DNA from: an uncultured Clostridia bacterium
Lineage (GTDB): Bacteria; Bacillota; Clostridia; Christensenellales; Borkfalkiaceae
Assembly: GCA_949283125.1 (NCBI GenBank)
Contig: CASDRK010000002.1
Coordinates: forward strand, 1 to 64,000
Direction: 5' to 3'
DNA: 64,000 nucleotides
This document shows positions 1 through 7,082 of the stretch, one piece after another. Every line of letters begins with the position of its first letter. Positions within the stretch are counted from its first letter, which is position 1. Made by a program: the position numbers and the translations under genes. The notes below the pieces were generated by a model. The model saw nothing but the letters and a program-made list of their open reading frames with translations, made no database searches and had not been told where the DNA came from.

Positions 1-1
1 C

Positions 2-1024
2 GAACTGACCGTCGGCGAAAACGTGGCGCTCGCGCTTGAACTGCAGGGCAGAAAACAGGTTTTAAAGCAGACGGACAAATCCCTCTCCTCGGTCGGACTC
101 GGAGGATATTCAAAAAGAAAGATAAATACGCTTTCGGGCGGACAGAGCCAGCGCGTAGCCATAGCGCGGGCGATAGCAAAAAACCCGGAGATAATTTTTG
201 CGGACGAACCCACCGGTGCGCTGGACGAGACAACGGGTAAGGATATCCTTATACTGCTGAAGGGCCTTTCGCGCGACAGGCTCGTGGTTGCGGTCTCGCA
301 CGACAGAAAATTTGCGGAAGAGTTCGGCGACCGCATAATAGAACTGGCCGACGGAAAGATAAAGAGCGACAGCGACGGCTCGTACCGCGACGAACCGTGC
401 CGCGACGGATCTGCGCGCGCGGAAGAGCTGAGCAGCCCGAAATTGCCGCTGAAAACCGCGCTCCGACTGGGATGCGGAAACCTTTTGCGCCGCCCGGCGA
501 GAACGGCGATAACCATATTGCTGTCGGCGGCGGCCTTTGCGCTGACGGGACTTACGATTTCGGCGCGGCCGGACGGACTTGAAAGCCTGATAAGCGCCGA
601 CGCCGTAAGGACGATAGCCGACGTCGCGGCCGCGGCGGGCGGAATTTTTGCGGCGTTTTCGATGGCGCTCATGCTCAATCTGATGTGGCAGAGCGCGGCC
701 GACCGGATCAAGACGATCGGCATATTGAAATCGTGCGGCGCCGGCAGCGGTCTGCCGGCGGCCATATTCGCCTGCGAAGCGGGAATAACCGGGCTGGCGG
801 CTTACGCGGCGGCCGCGGCAGCGCTGTTTCCGCTGTGCGGTCTGGCAAACCGTTACGTGCTGGGCGACCGCGCGGACGCGGGAATGACTGCGTTTGCGCC
901 TGGCTGGCATGCGCCCTGCGCGCTGTTGGCGCTGACAATCGCGTTTATCTCATCGGCTGCGCGCTGCCTACGATCAAGGCGGCAGTCCTTCGTCCCGCGG
1001 ACATGCTGCGCGAAGAATGAATGA
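2..1024 (+). CDS. ABC transporter ATPase fused to FtsX-like permease; 5' truncated, probable C-terminal frameshift
   Basis: The gene enters from the left edge: the frame is open from base 2 (ELTVGENVAL, typical before the ABC signature), so GTG at 23 is not a real start. Visible are the signature LSGGQ, Walker B with [12 protein letters not shown], and the H-loop SHD. A linker follows, then about four membrane segments of a short FtsX/MacB-type permease with almost no outer domain. The family is an ATP-driven transporter or mechanotransmitter in the inner membrane; the substrate is unknown. The tail in this frame (SAARCLRSRRQ) is not FtsX-like. In the neighbouring frame, bases 949-1020 encode LIGCALPTIKAAVLRP then ADMLREE, which matches the end of the fusion at 16619-19564. 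One missing base near 941-950 would explain this. Confidence 0.85.
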   Translation, partial: ELTVGENVALALELQGRKQVLKQTDKSLSSVGLGGYSKRKINTLSGGQSQRVAIARAIAKNPEIIFADEPTGALDETTGKDILILLKGLSRDRLVVAVSHDRKFAEEFGDRIIELADGKIKSDSDGSYRDEPCRDGSARAEELSSPKLPLKTALRLGCGNLLRRPARTAITILLSAAAFALTGLTISARPDGLESLISADAVRTIADVAAAAGGIFAAFSMALMLNLMWQSAADRIKTIGILKSCGAGSGLPAAIFACEAGITGLAAYAAAAAALFPLCGLANRYVLGDRADAGMTAFAPGWHAPCALLALTIAFISSAARCLRSRRQSFVPRTCCAKNE

Positions 1025-1075
1025 CGCCGCGCCCCGAAAAGGTTAAGAAATGCCTTTTCGGGGCGCGGCGCATTT
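1025..1075 (+). terminator. GC-rich terminator hairpin
   Basis: A perfect 18-bp stem (1025-1042 with 1053-1070) follows the stop codon and leads into CATTTAAG. The U-run is weak. It closes the ATPase-FtsX gene. Confidence 0.7.
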
Positions 1076-1078
1076 AAG

Positions 1079-1107
1079 TTGATTTTTGTCGACCTAAATG
1101 TTATAAT
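1079..1107 (+). promoter_or_regulatory. sigma-A promoter of the ABC exporter
   Basis: TTGATT at 1079-1084, a 17-bp spacer, and TATAAT at 1102-1107. Transcription should start near 1114, next to an ATG at 1115 and 22 nt before the preferred TTG start at 1136. Confidence 0.8.
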
Positions 1108-1135
1108 GCCGCATATGAGAGAAAGCGGAGAAAAA

Positions 1136-2872
1136 TTGCAGAAGGGACTGATACGCAGGTTCATACCCTACTACCGTCCACACCTTAAGCTGTTTGTGAC
1201 CGACATAATTTTTGCGGCCGCGATTTCGGCGTTCAATCTTATATATCCCTACATCACGGGCGAGATAATAGACAACTACGTGCCTAACGGCATGATGAAC
1301 TGGCTGCTTGCAAGCGCGTGCGCCCTGCTTGTGTTTTACATAGTAAAGGCAGGGCTGAATTACTTTTTGCAGTACTGGGGTCACATGGTGGGCGTGCGCA
1401 TACAGAAGACGCTGCGCAGCGAGCTGTTCGACCATCTGGAAAAGATGCCCCTCTCCTTCTTCGACGAAAACAAGACGGGCGTTCTGATGAGCAGACTGAC
1501 CAACGATCTGTTTGAAATTTCGGAGCTGGCCCATCACGGCCCAGAGGACGTGTTGCTTTCCGCCGTGACGCTTATAGGCGCGATAGCCATCATGTTCACG
1601 TACGACGTGTGGCTGGCGCTGATACTGCTGGCGCTGGTGCCGCTCATACTGCTGTACACGATATTCATGCGCAAGCGGTTCGTGGACGTTTACGCCGAGA
1701 TGCGCGTGGTTCAGGGCGAGATAAACAGCGACGTGGAGAGCGCGGTTTCGGGCATACGCGTGGCGCGCGCATATACGGCCGAAGCGCACGAAAAACAAAA
1801 ATTCGAGAAGGGCAACGAAGCCTTTGCAAAGTGCAAGAGCAAACAGTACAAAGTGATGGGGCAGTACTACGCTTCCATGAAATTTTTGCTGGACTTTATG
1901 AACTTTGCCGTGATAATTGCCGGCGGCATATTCTTTTTCAACGGACGGATAGAAGCGGGCGTGTTTTCGGCATTCATAATGTACGTTACCACCTTTTCCA
2001 ATCCCATATCCACGCTTACCACCATATACGAGCAGATACAGCAGGGGCTGACGGGGTTCAGCAGGTTCTGCAGCATAATGGACAGGCCGACGGAGCCCGA
2101 AGAGCCCGACGCGAAGGACTGCGGCCGGCTCAAGGGAGACATAGCGTTTGAAAACGTGAGCTTTTCGTATAAAAACGACGACAGCGCGACCAGAGTGATA
2201 TCGGGCTTTGATTGCGCCATACCGGCCGGAAAGACCGTGGCGCTGGTGGGGCCTTCGGGCGCGGGAAAGACGACACTGTGCCACCTGATCCCCAGATTTT
2301 ACGAAACGGACGGCGGACGCATAACCATAGACGGCGCGGACGTGAGGACAATGACCAAAAAATCGCTGCGCGAAAATATAGGCATAGTGCAGCAGGACGT
2401 ATTTCTGTTCAACGGGAGCATACGCGAAAACATCGCATACGGCAACTTTGAAGCGAGCGACGAACAGATAGCCGAGGCCGCGAAGCGGGCGGACATTCAC
2501 GAATATATCTCGTCGCTGCCGCAAGGCTACGACACGCCCGTGGGCGAGCGGGGCGTCAGGCTCTCCGGCGGGCAGAAACAGAGGATAGCCATTGCCCGCG
2601 CGTTTTTGAAAAACCCGCCCATACTCATTTTGGACGAGGCGACGAGCGCGCTGGACAACGCGACCGAGGTGGCCATACAGAATTCGCTGAACGAGCTTTC
2701 GGAAGGGCGCACGACCATAGTCGTGGCGCACAGGCTGTCCACCATAAAGAACGCGGACGAGATAATCGTGCTGACCCCGGGCGGCATTGCCGAGCGGGGC
2801 ACGCACGAGCAGCTGATGGCGCTGAACGGCATATATAAGGGGCTGTACGACTATCAGTTTAAAAACTGCTGA
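1136..2872 (+). CDS. ABC exporter half-transporter (membrane domain plus ATPase)
   Basis: About 578 residues with the MsbA/LmrA-like layout: six membrane helices in the first 310 residues, then an ATPase with Walker A GPSGAGKTT near residue 371, signature LSGGQ near 475, and Walker B ILILDEATSALD just after. It probably works as a homodimer, since no partner half is adjacent. The substrate cannot be read from the sequence. Start choice: TTG at 1136 has GGAG five bases upstream and gives the usual short N-terminus before RRFIPYYRPH. The in-frame ATG at 1115 has no ribosome site and would lie only 7 nt after the -10 box. Confidence 0.9.
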   Translation: MQKGLIRRFIPYYRPHLKLFVTDIIFAAAISAFNLIYPYITGEIIDNYVPNGMMNWLLASACALLVFYIVKAGLNYFLQYWGHMVGVRIQKTLRSELFDHLEKMPLSFFDENKTGVLMSRLTNDLFEISELAHHGPEDVLLSAVTLIGAIAIMFTYDVWLALILLALVPLILLYTIFMRKRFVDVYAEMRVVQGEINSDVESAVSGIRVARAYTAEAHEKQKFEKGNEAFAKCKSKQYKVMGQYYASMKFLLDFMNFAVIIAGGIFFFNGRIEAGVFSAFIMYVTTFSNPISTLTTIYEQIQQGLTGFSRFCSIMDRPTEPEEPDAKDCGRLKGDIAFENVSFSYKNDDSATRVISGFDCAIPAGKTVALVGPSGAGKTTLCHLIPRFYETDGGRITIDGADVRTMTKKSLRENIGIVQQDVFLFNGSIRENIAYGNFEASDEQIAEAAKRADIHEYISSLPQGYDTPVGERGVRLSGGQKQRIAIARAFLKNPPILILDEATSALDNATEVAIQNSLNELSEGRTTIVVAHRLSTIKNADEIIVLTPGGIAERGTHEQLMALNGIYKGLYDYQFKNC

Positions 2873-2920
2873 ACAAATCACCTCCCCCGCCGACAGCAAA
2901 GCGGCGCGGATTAAATTGCA

Positions 2921-2949
2921 AAAAGAGCGGCGGCTGCCGCTCTTTTTTT
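2921..2949 (+). terminator. intrinsic terminator of the ABC exporter
   Basis: An 11-bp stem (2921-2931 with 2936-2946), loop GGCT, and an uninterrupted T-run. Confidence 0.9.
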
Positions 2950-2979
2950 AGCCCGAAGCCATAAAAATCAATTTTAGCG

Positions 2980-3008
2980 TTGATTTTCCGGACGAGCTGT
3001 GATATACT
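2980..3008 (+). promoter_or_regulatory. sigma-A promoter of the structured leader and zinc-ribbon gene
   Basis: TTGATT at 2980-2985, a 17-bp spacer, and TATACT at 3003-3008. The predicted start near 3015 coincides with the first base of a long hairpin. I see no other promoter before the coding start at 3200. Confidence 0.8.
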
Positions 3009-3014
3009 GTAAAC

Positions 3015-3155
3015 GTCACTCAAACTGAATAAAATCCGTAGGTACGAATAAAGGCATTTCGTATCTCTTTTGCCTATGGATTTTTTCATGGTTTGAGTGA
3101 CATCGACCGGAGATACACTTGCAGGGCGCGTCTTCGATCGAGGGCGCGCTTTTTT
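3015..3155 (+). ncRNA. unassigned structured leader or small RNA with its own terminator
   Basis: The predicted transcript folds into a rod. Its outer stem is 3015-3025 with 3091-3101 (11 bp, perfect). The rod continues as 3026-3029 with 3085-3088, then 3031-3042 with 3073-3084 (12 bp, one G-U), and ends in the hairpin 3043-3048 with 3058-3063. A separate stem, 3126-3134 with 3141-3149, is followed by six Ts (3150-3155), as in an intrinsic terminator. The order promoter, structured RNA, terminator, gene is that of a riboswitch or attenuator; a free-standing small RNA is the alternative. I do not recognise the family. Confidence 0.55.
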
Positions 3156-3199
3156 CCTGCAAATTCACTTTGAGCGCGCGTTGCAAAAAGGAGAGAGAA

Positions 3200-3703
3200 A
3201 TGCAATGCAAAAAATGCGGAAAGCAATTTGAGGGCGCATTCTGCCCCGAATGCGGCACGCCCGCCGACGACGGGCGGACTACATGCCCCGAATGCGGGAA
3301 CAGGTGCGGCCCGGGCGAAAAATTTTGCAGCAGGTGCGGACACAGACTGACCGCGGACGACGACCCGTTTGAGCAATTCGGAACGGCGGCCGCAGCGCAC
3401 GAAACATCTGCCCATACCGCCGCAGCGCCGCCGGAGCCCATGGAGCGGCCAAAGCCTTCGCCGCTCATTGCCGGTCTCGGCACGTCGTTTCCGTTTTCAA
3501 ACATGGCGGCGCTGCCATTGACGATACTGCTAATCGGCTATACGCTCGTGATGGCCCTGATAGGGAGCGTTACGTATGTGACGACGCGGGACGTGATATC
3601 GTTTGCTGTCGGGCCGGTGATACTCACTGTCATAATGACGGGCATAATATACCTGATATACAGATACTTCCCTTGGTGCCGCACGGACACAAGGATCTTT
3701 TAA
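3200..3703 (+). CDS. double zinc-ribbon membrane protein (possible N-terminal half of a split gene)
   Basis: ATG at 3200 follows AAAGGAGAG; this start is preferred over 3119, which lies inside the leader. The 167 residues begin with two zinc ribbons (C3/C6/C15/C18 and C29/C32/C43/C46). An acidic and proline-rich linker follows, then two membrane helices (about residues 105-130 and 135-160). The C-terminus (FPWCRTDTRIF) ends abruptly after the second helix. The next reading frame overlaps by 31 bases, lacks a ribosome site and continues with a cytoplasmic loop and more helices, so the two may be one protein of about 530 residues. Function unknown. Confidence 0.75.
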   Translation: MQCKKCGKQFEGAFCPECGTPADDGRTTCPECGNRCGPGEKFCSRCGHRLTADDDPFEQFGTAAAAHETSAHTAAAPPEPMERPKPSPLIAGLGTSFPFSNMAALPLTILLIGYTLVMALIGSVTYVTTRDVISFAVGPVILTVIMTGIIYLIYRYFPWCRTDTRIF

Positions 3704-4782
3704 AAAACCTTAAACAGCGCAGAGCCGCACCGGACACGCCCTTTAAAACTTACCGCAAGGCGCTGCTGACGATGATGATCCTGTTGCCGGCGGGACTTGC
3801 GGCGATATGCGTCGCGCTGTATTTTGCCACAAAAAATATCGGCGTCCCGTTTGCCTTTATTGCGATGTTTGCATTCGACATGATACTCGGCATGATACTC
3901 GGCAGGATAGACGGCAGAAAGAGAGATATGCGCAGGCTGCACAACGCGGCCATGTACGGTAGCGAAAAGCCGGGCATAAACGCAAAACCGATAGTTACAA
4001 ACGGCGAAGTGGCAGACGCCGTGTACAGATATGAAGAACAATGGACGAACTACTTATTGTACAGGGCAAAGGCAAAAGCTTATAATCGCAACGCGGTGTT
4101 CACTTCGGGCGACGCCGGAAGGATACTGTTTCTTAAAAGCACGCTGCCGAGGATGATATGCATAATACTCAGCGTTGCGATCTGCGCGGCACAGATAATA
4201 TATTTTGCGCTCGATCTGACGAATATGCTGAGGGCGGACAAGACGGACGGCATAACCATAGGAATGCGCGTGAGCGACCTGCCGGCCGCAATGGGCTCAC
4301 CCTACGAGAGCGCCGGCGGCACCCTTAAATATTATGACCGCCGCTACACCCGCATGCTTAAAAGGAACGACGACTTCGATATCGGCGACATCGAAAATAC
4401 CGACGATCTGGAGGACGCGATCGAGCAGGCAGGCGAACTCGAGACCACGAAATTTGCCTATATGGAGATAGGCACCGGAACGGATGACCTCGGCAACGAC
4501 ATTGTGATCAGCGTGTTCTTCGATCCCTCGCGCACGCGGCGGGAAACGGAGAGAAAATACGTGGAGAGCGTGCGCAGCGACGCCGTTCTGATTGCGCGGC
4601 ACGCCGCGACCGCCACCGTTACGGTGTACATAGACTACACCGACGGCAGCCTTTTAAAATGCAGGACGGAAGCGGCGCTGAAGAGCGGCGAAAGCACGGA
4701 CGGCACAGGCGAAACCGTTACGCTGACTTTTTACGACGCGATCTCCGGCAGCACGATAGAACTTGAGGGCACGGTGATATGA
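3673..4782 (+). CDS. multi-helix membrane protein with C-terminal soluble domain (possible second half of the zinc-ribbon protein)
   Basis: The open frame starts with TTG/GTG at 3673-3678 without a Shine-Dalgarno site, inside the 3' end of the upstream gene. It has two membrane helices near the start (LLTMMILLPAGLAAICVALY and the segment after it), a charged loop, and a third helix pair around IICIILSVAICAAQIIYFAL-like sequence. A soluble tail follows with ITIGMRVSDLPAAMGSPYES, which resembles the start of SmpA/BamE-type folds only weakly. The tail has an acidic stretch (DIENTDDLEDAIEQ). Function unknown. The first codons depend on whether a frameshift lies between 3662 and 3700. Confidence 0.6.
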   Translation: MVPHGHKDLLKNLKQRRAAPDTPFKTYRKALLTMMILLPAGLAAICVALYFATKNIGVPFAFIAMFAFDMILGMILGRIDGRKRDMRRLHNAAMYGSEKPGINAKPIVTNGEVADAVYRYEEQWTNYLLYRAKAKAYNRNAVFTSGDAGRILFLKSTLPRMICIILSVAICAAQIIYFALDLTNMLRADKTDGITIGMRVSDLPAAMGSPYESAGGTLKYYDRRYTRMLKRNDDFDIGDIENTDDLEDAIEQAGELETTKFAYMEIGTGTDDLGNDIVISVFFDPSRTRRETERKYVESVRSDAVLIARHAATATVTVYIDYTDGSLLKCRTEAALKSGESTDGTGETVTLTFYDAISGSTIELEGTVI

Positions 4783-4838
4783 CGGCCATGCCCTTACGGC
4801 CGCAATAACTTTATATTCGAAAAATTCTGCAAACATAA

Positions 4839-4878
4839 CGCGGCGCGGGGCAATATGCCCCGCGCCGCGGATTTTTTT
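4839..4878. terminator. terminator between convergent genes
   Basis: A perfect 13-bp stem (4839-4851 with 4857-4869) with loop AATAT, followed on the plus strand by seven Ts. Confidence 0.9.
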
Positions 4879-4892
4879 GCGCTTAAAACGCA

Positions 4893-6260
4893 TCAGTGTT
4901 TATTCACAAAGGCGAGCATGGCTTTGTGCATGGAGTACAGGTCGGCCTTGGAAATTATTTCGTAGGGAGCGTGCATGGAGAGCACGGGGACGCCCATATC
5001 GAGTGTGTCGATGCCGAGATCGGCGATGTACATGGCCACCGTTCCGCCGCCGCCGATGTCTATCCTGCCGAGTTCGCCCGTCTGGTACACCACGCCGGCG
5101 TCCTCGAGCGCGTCGCGCACATAGCCGACCATTTCGGCCGAAGCGTCGTTGGTGGAGGCCTTGCCGCGCGAGCCGTGGTACTTTGTCACGGACGCGCCGC
5201 AGTTTATGTAAGAGGAATTTCTCTTTTCGTACACCGAAGCATATTCGGGGTCGAACGCCGCGCACACGTCGGCAGAAATGCACTTGGAATTATATCTTAC
5301 GAGAATGGGATCGGCGCCGAGCGAGCGGCTGAGACTGTCGATGATGTCGACTATCACGCGGGACTGCATGCCCGTTACGCCCTGCGAACCCGTCTCTTCC
5401 TTGTCGGCGAAGATGGCCATCACCGTATCCTTGCCGTCGCCTTCGAACAGCGCCGTCATCTCGGGATAGGCGCATACCTTGTCGTCGTGGCCGTAGGCGG
5501 AGATCAGAGCGCGGTCGAACCCGACGTCGCGGGGACGGCCGGCGGGCACGAAGCACAGCTCCGAGGACTGGAAGTCGATTTCGGTTATGCCGTACTTGTC
5601 GTGCAGCAACTTTAAAACTGCCGCCTTTACTCCCTCCTTCTCCTCGTCGCCGTCGGGCATGGCGCCGACGATGGCGTTGAGACTTTCGCCGGAGATGGCT
5701 TTGCCGAGCTTGAGCTCGTTCTGCTCCTGCGAAAGATGGGGAAGCAGATCGGTGATGTAGAACACGGGGTCGTTTTCGTCGTCGCCGACGTTGACTTCTA
5801 TCTTTTTGCCGCCGCGGAGCACCGCCACTCCCTCGAGAGCGAGCGCGATAGTCGGCCACTGATACTTCTTTATCCCGCCGTAATAGTGCGTTTTGAGGAA
5901 GGCGAGCCCGCCGTCTTCATAGAGGGGATTGGGCTTGAGATCGAGACGGGGACTGTCGACGTGCGCGGCCATTATCTTTATGCCGTGCTTTGCAATGTCG
6001 TTCGTGCCTATCCTGATGATGAATATGTTCTTTTCGCGGTTGACGAAATAGAGCTTGTCGCCCGCCTTCACCTTGTCGCCGAACATATAGGGCCTGTAGC
6101 CGCGCTCCTCGCACAGCTTTACGGCCGTGGCGCAGGCGCCGCGCTCAGTCTTGGACGTGAAAAGAAAGCTTTTGTAGCCTTCGGCATAGTCGAACATTCT
6201 CTTGCGTTCGGCAGCGTCGGCCTCTTTAAAATAGTTTTTTCTTACGTATTCGTAATCCAT
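4893..6260 (-). CDS. M18-family aminopeptidase
   Basis: 455 residues, the usual length for bacterial M18 zinc aminopeptidases. These cut acidic or neutral N-terminal residues from cytoplasmic peptides. Metal and active-site motifs are visible: AAHVDSPR (H100, D102), ADKEETGSQG with the catalytic glutamates, and SMHAPYE near the C-terminus. The ATG at 6260 gives an N-terminus that fits the family (YAEGYKSFL, TSKTER). Its ribosome site AAGGAG is about 14 nt away, which is long. A nine-codon out-of-frame ORF starts closer to it at 6271. It is transcribed from a consensus promoter, divergently from the Gx gene. Confidence 0.92.
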   Translation of the reverse strand: MDYEYVRKNYFKEADAAERKRMFDYAEGYKSFLFTSKTERGACATAVKLCEERGYRPYMFGDKVKAGDKLYFVNREKNIFIIRIGTNDIAKHGIKIMAAHVDSPRLDLKPNPLYEDGGLAFLKTHYYGGIKKYQWPTIALALEGVAVLRGGKKIEVNVGDDENDPVFYITDLLPHLSQEQNELKLGKAISGESLNAIVGAMPDGDEEKEGVKAAVLKLLHDKYGITEIDFQSSELCFVPAGRPRDVGFDRALISAYGHDDKVCAYPEMTALFEGDGKDTVMAIFADKEETGSQGVTGMQSRVIVDIIDSLSRSLGADPILVRYNSKCISADVCAAFDPEYASVYEKRNSSYINCGASVTKYHGSRGKASTNDASAEMVGYVRDALEDAGVVYQTGELGRIDIGGGGTVAMYIADLGIDTLDMGVPVLSMHAPYEIISKADLYSMHKAMLAFVNKH

Positions 6261-6299
6261 GATGCAACCATACTCTCCTTTTGCGTTTTTCAGTACGCT

Positions 6300-6328
6300 A
6301 TTATATATTAGCCCGCAAATTTTGTCAA
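6300..6328 (-). promoter_or_regulatory. sigma-A promoter of the aminopeptidase gene
   Basis: On the minus strand, TTGACA (6323-6328), a 17-bp spacer, and TATAAT (6300-6305): a full consensus match. Confidence 0.85.
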
Positions 6329-6383
6329 CCCTTGCAGGGCGGGAGGATTTGTAAAATATTAGAAGAAAATTTGATATTTTCTG

Positions 6384-6412
6384 TTTACTATTTTGAAGTT
6401 TTAATATATAAT
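6384..6412 (+). promoter_or_regulatory. sigma-A promoter placed 9 nt before the Gx start codon
   Basis: TTTACT at 6384-6389, a 17-bp spacer, and TATAAT at 6407-6412. The ATG is at 6422 and no Shine-Dalgarno site fits between, so the mRNA is probably leaderless or nearly so. It is the likely promoter for the Rnf genes too, since I see no clear promoter at 6998-7082. Confidence 0.7.
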
Positions 6413-6421
6413 TGTGAATAT

Positions 6422-6997
6422 ATGATGAAACCGCGAAAACCGGCGCAGCGCATAGCCGCCGACGCGCTGCTGGCGTCGCTGGGGCTGATAACCTTTCTGA
6501 TAGAAAATTTATTCCCTCCGCTCTTCTTTCCGGGGGCCAAGATGGGGCTGGCAAACATATTTTCGCTGGCGGCGCTCATACTCTTCGGTCCGGCGGACGC
6601 GTTTGCCGTGCTGACGGCGCGCACGCTGCTCGGCGCGATGTTCGCGGGCAACGCTTCCTCGCTGATGTATTCGCTGACGGGCGGGGCGGCGGCCATGGCG
6701 CTTTCGGCGCTGCTGATGTACCTTGTGTACCCAAAAGTTTCGGTGATGGCGGTGTCGGTTGCGGCGGCCGTGCTGCACAACATAGTGCAGAACCTTGTGT
6801 TTGCGGCGATATCCGCCACTCCCCTCGCCCTTTCGTATTTGCCCTATCTTGCGCTGCTGGGCGTGCTTTCGGGCGCGCTGGTGGGCGCGGCTGAAATGCT
6901 GATATTCAAAAAGGTGCCCCTCTCCGCATTCGCGCGCGCGACGGGCGGCATGCCGCAAAGCGGAGAGAGCGGGCGCGGCGAAGACCAGACAAACTGA
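6422..6997 (+). CDS. Gx transporter / Hpre_diP_synt_I family membrane protein
   Basis: 191 residues with five or six hydrophobic helices and the family pattern around FLIENLFPPLFFPGAKMGLAN. The family was first annotated as heptaprenyl diphosphate synthase component I, but it looks like a small ECF-S-type membrane protein. From memory, it is also the family of EetB in the Listeria flavin-based electron-transfer locus. It lies directly before rnfC with an 85-nt gap containing two small hairpins, so co-transcription with Rnf is likely. A role in quinone or flavin handling for the redox system is inferred. The start is ATG 6422 (or 6425); earlier in-frame codons lie upstream of the promoter. Confidence 0.85.
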   Translation: MMKPRKPAQRIAADALLASLGLITFLIENLFPPLFFPGAKMGLANIFSLAALILFGPADAFAVLTARTLLGAMFAGNASSLMYSLTGGAAAMALSALLMYLVYPKVSVMAVSVAAAVLHNIVQNLVFAAISATPLALSYLPYLALLGVLSGALVGAAEMLIFKKVPLSAFARATGGMPQSGESGRGEDQTN

Positions 6998-7082
6998 TTT
7001 TGCGCGGCCGCACGCACCGTGCGGCGCATAAAATAAATCCGTTCGGCCGGAATGTACGGCCGACAATAACCGGAGGTTGATT

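Noticed and set aside
1102..1117. Leaderless start at ATG 1115 for the ABC exporter
   Set aside because: GGAG placed five bases before TTG 1136 gives a normal leadered start and a better N-terminus; left out of the leaderless set.
1094..2899. Open minus-strand frame of 601 codons opposite the ABC exporter
   Set aside because: It is the shadow of a clear exporter gene and has no domain; long antisense frames are common here because of codon bias.
3690..3705. Programmed -1 frameshift at the T4A6 tract
   Set aside because: The A-AAA-AAC slippery heptamer is in phase with the second frame, not the first, so it could not mediate the needed shift.
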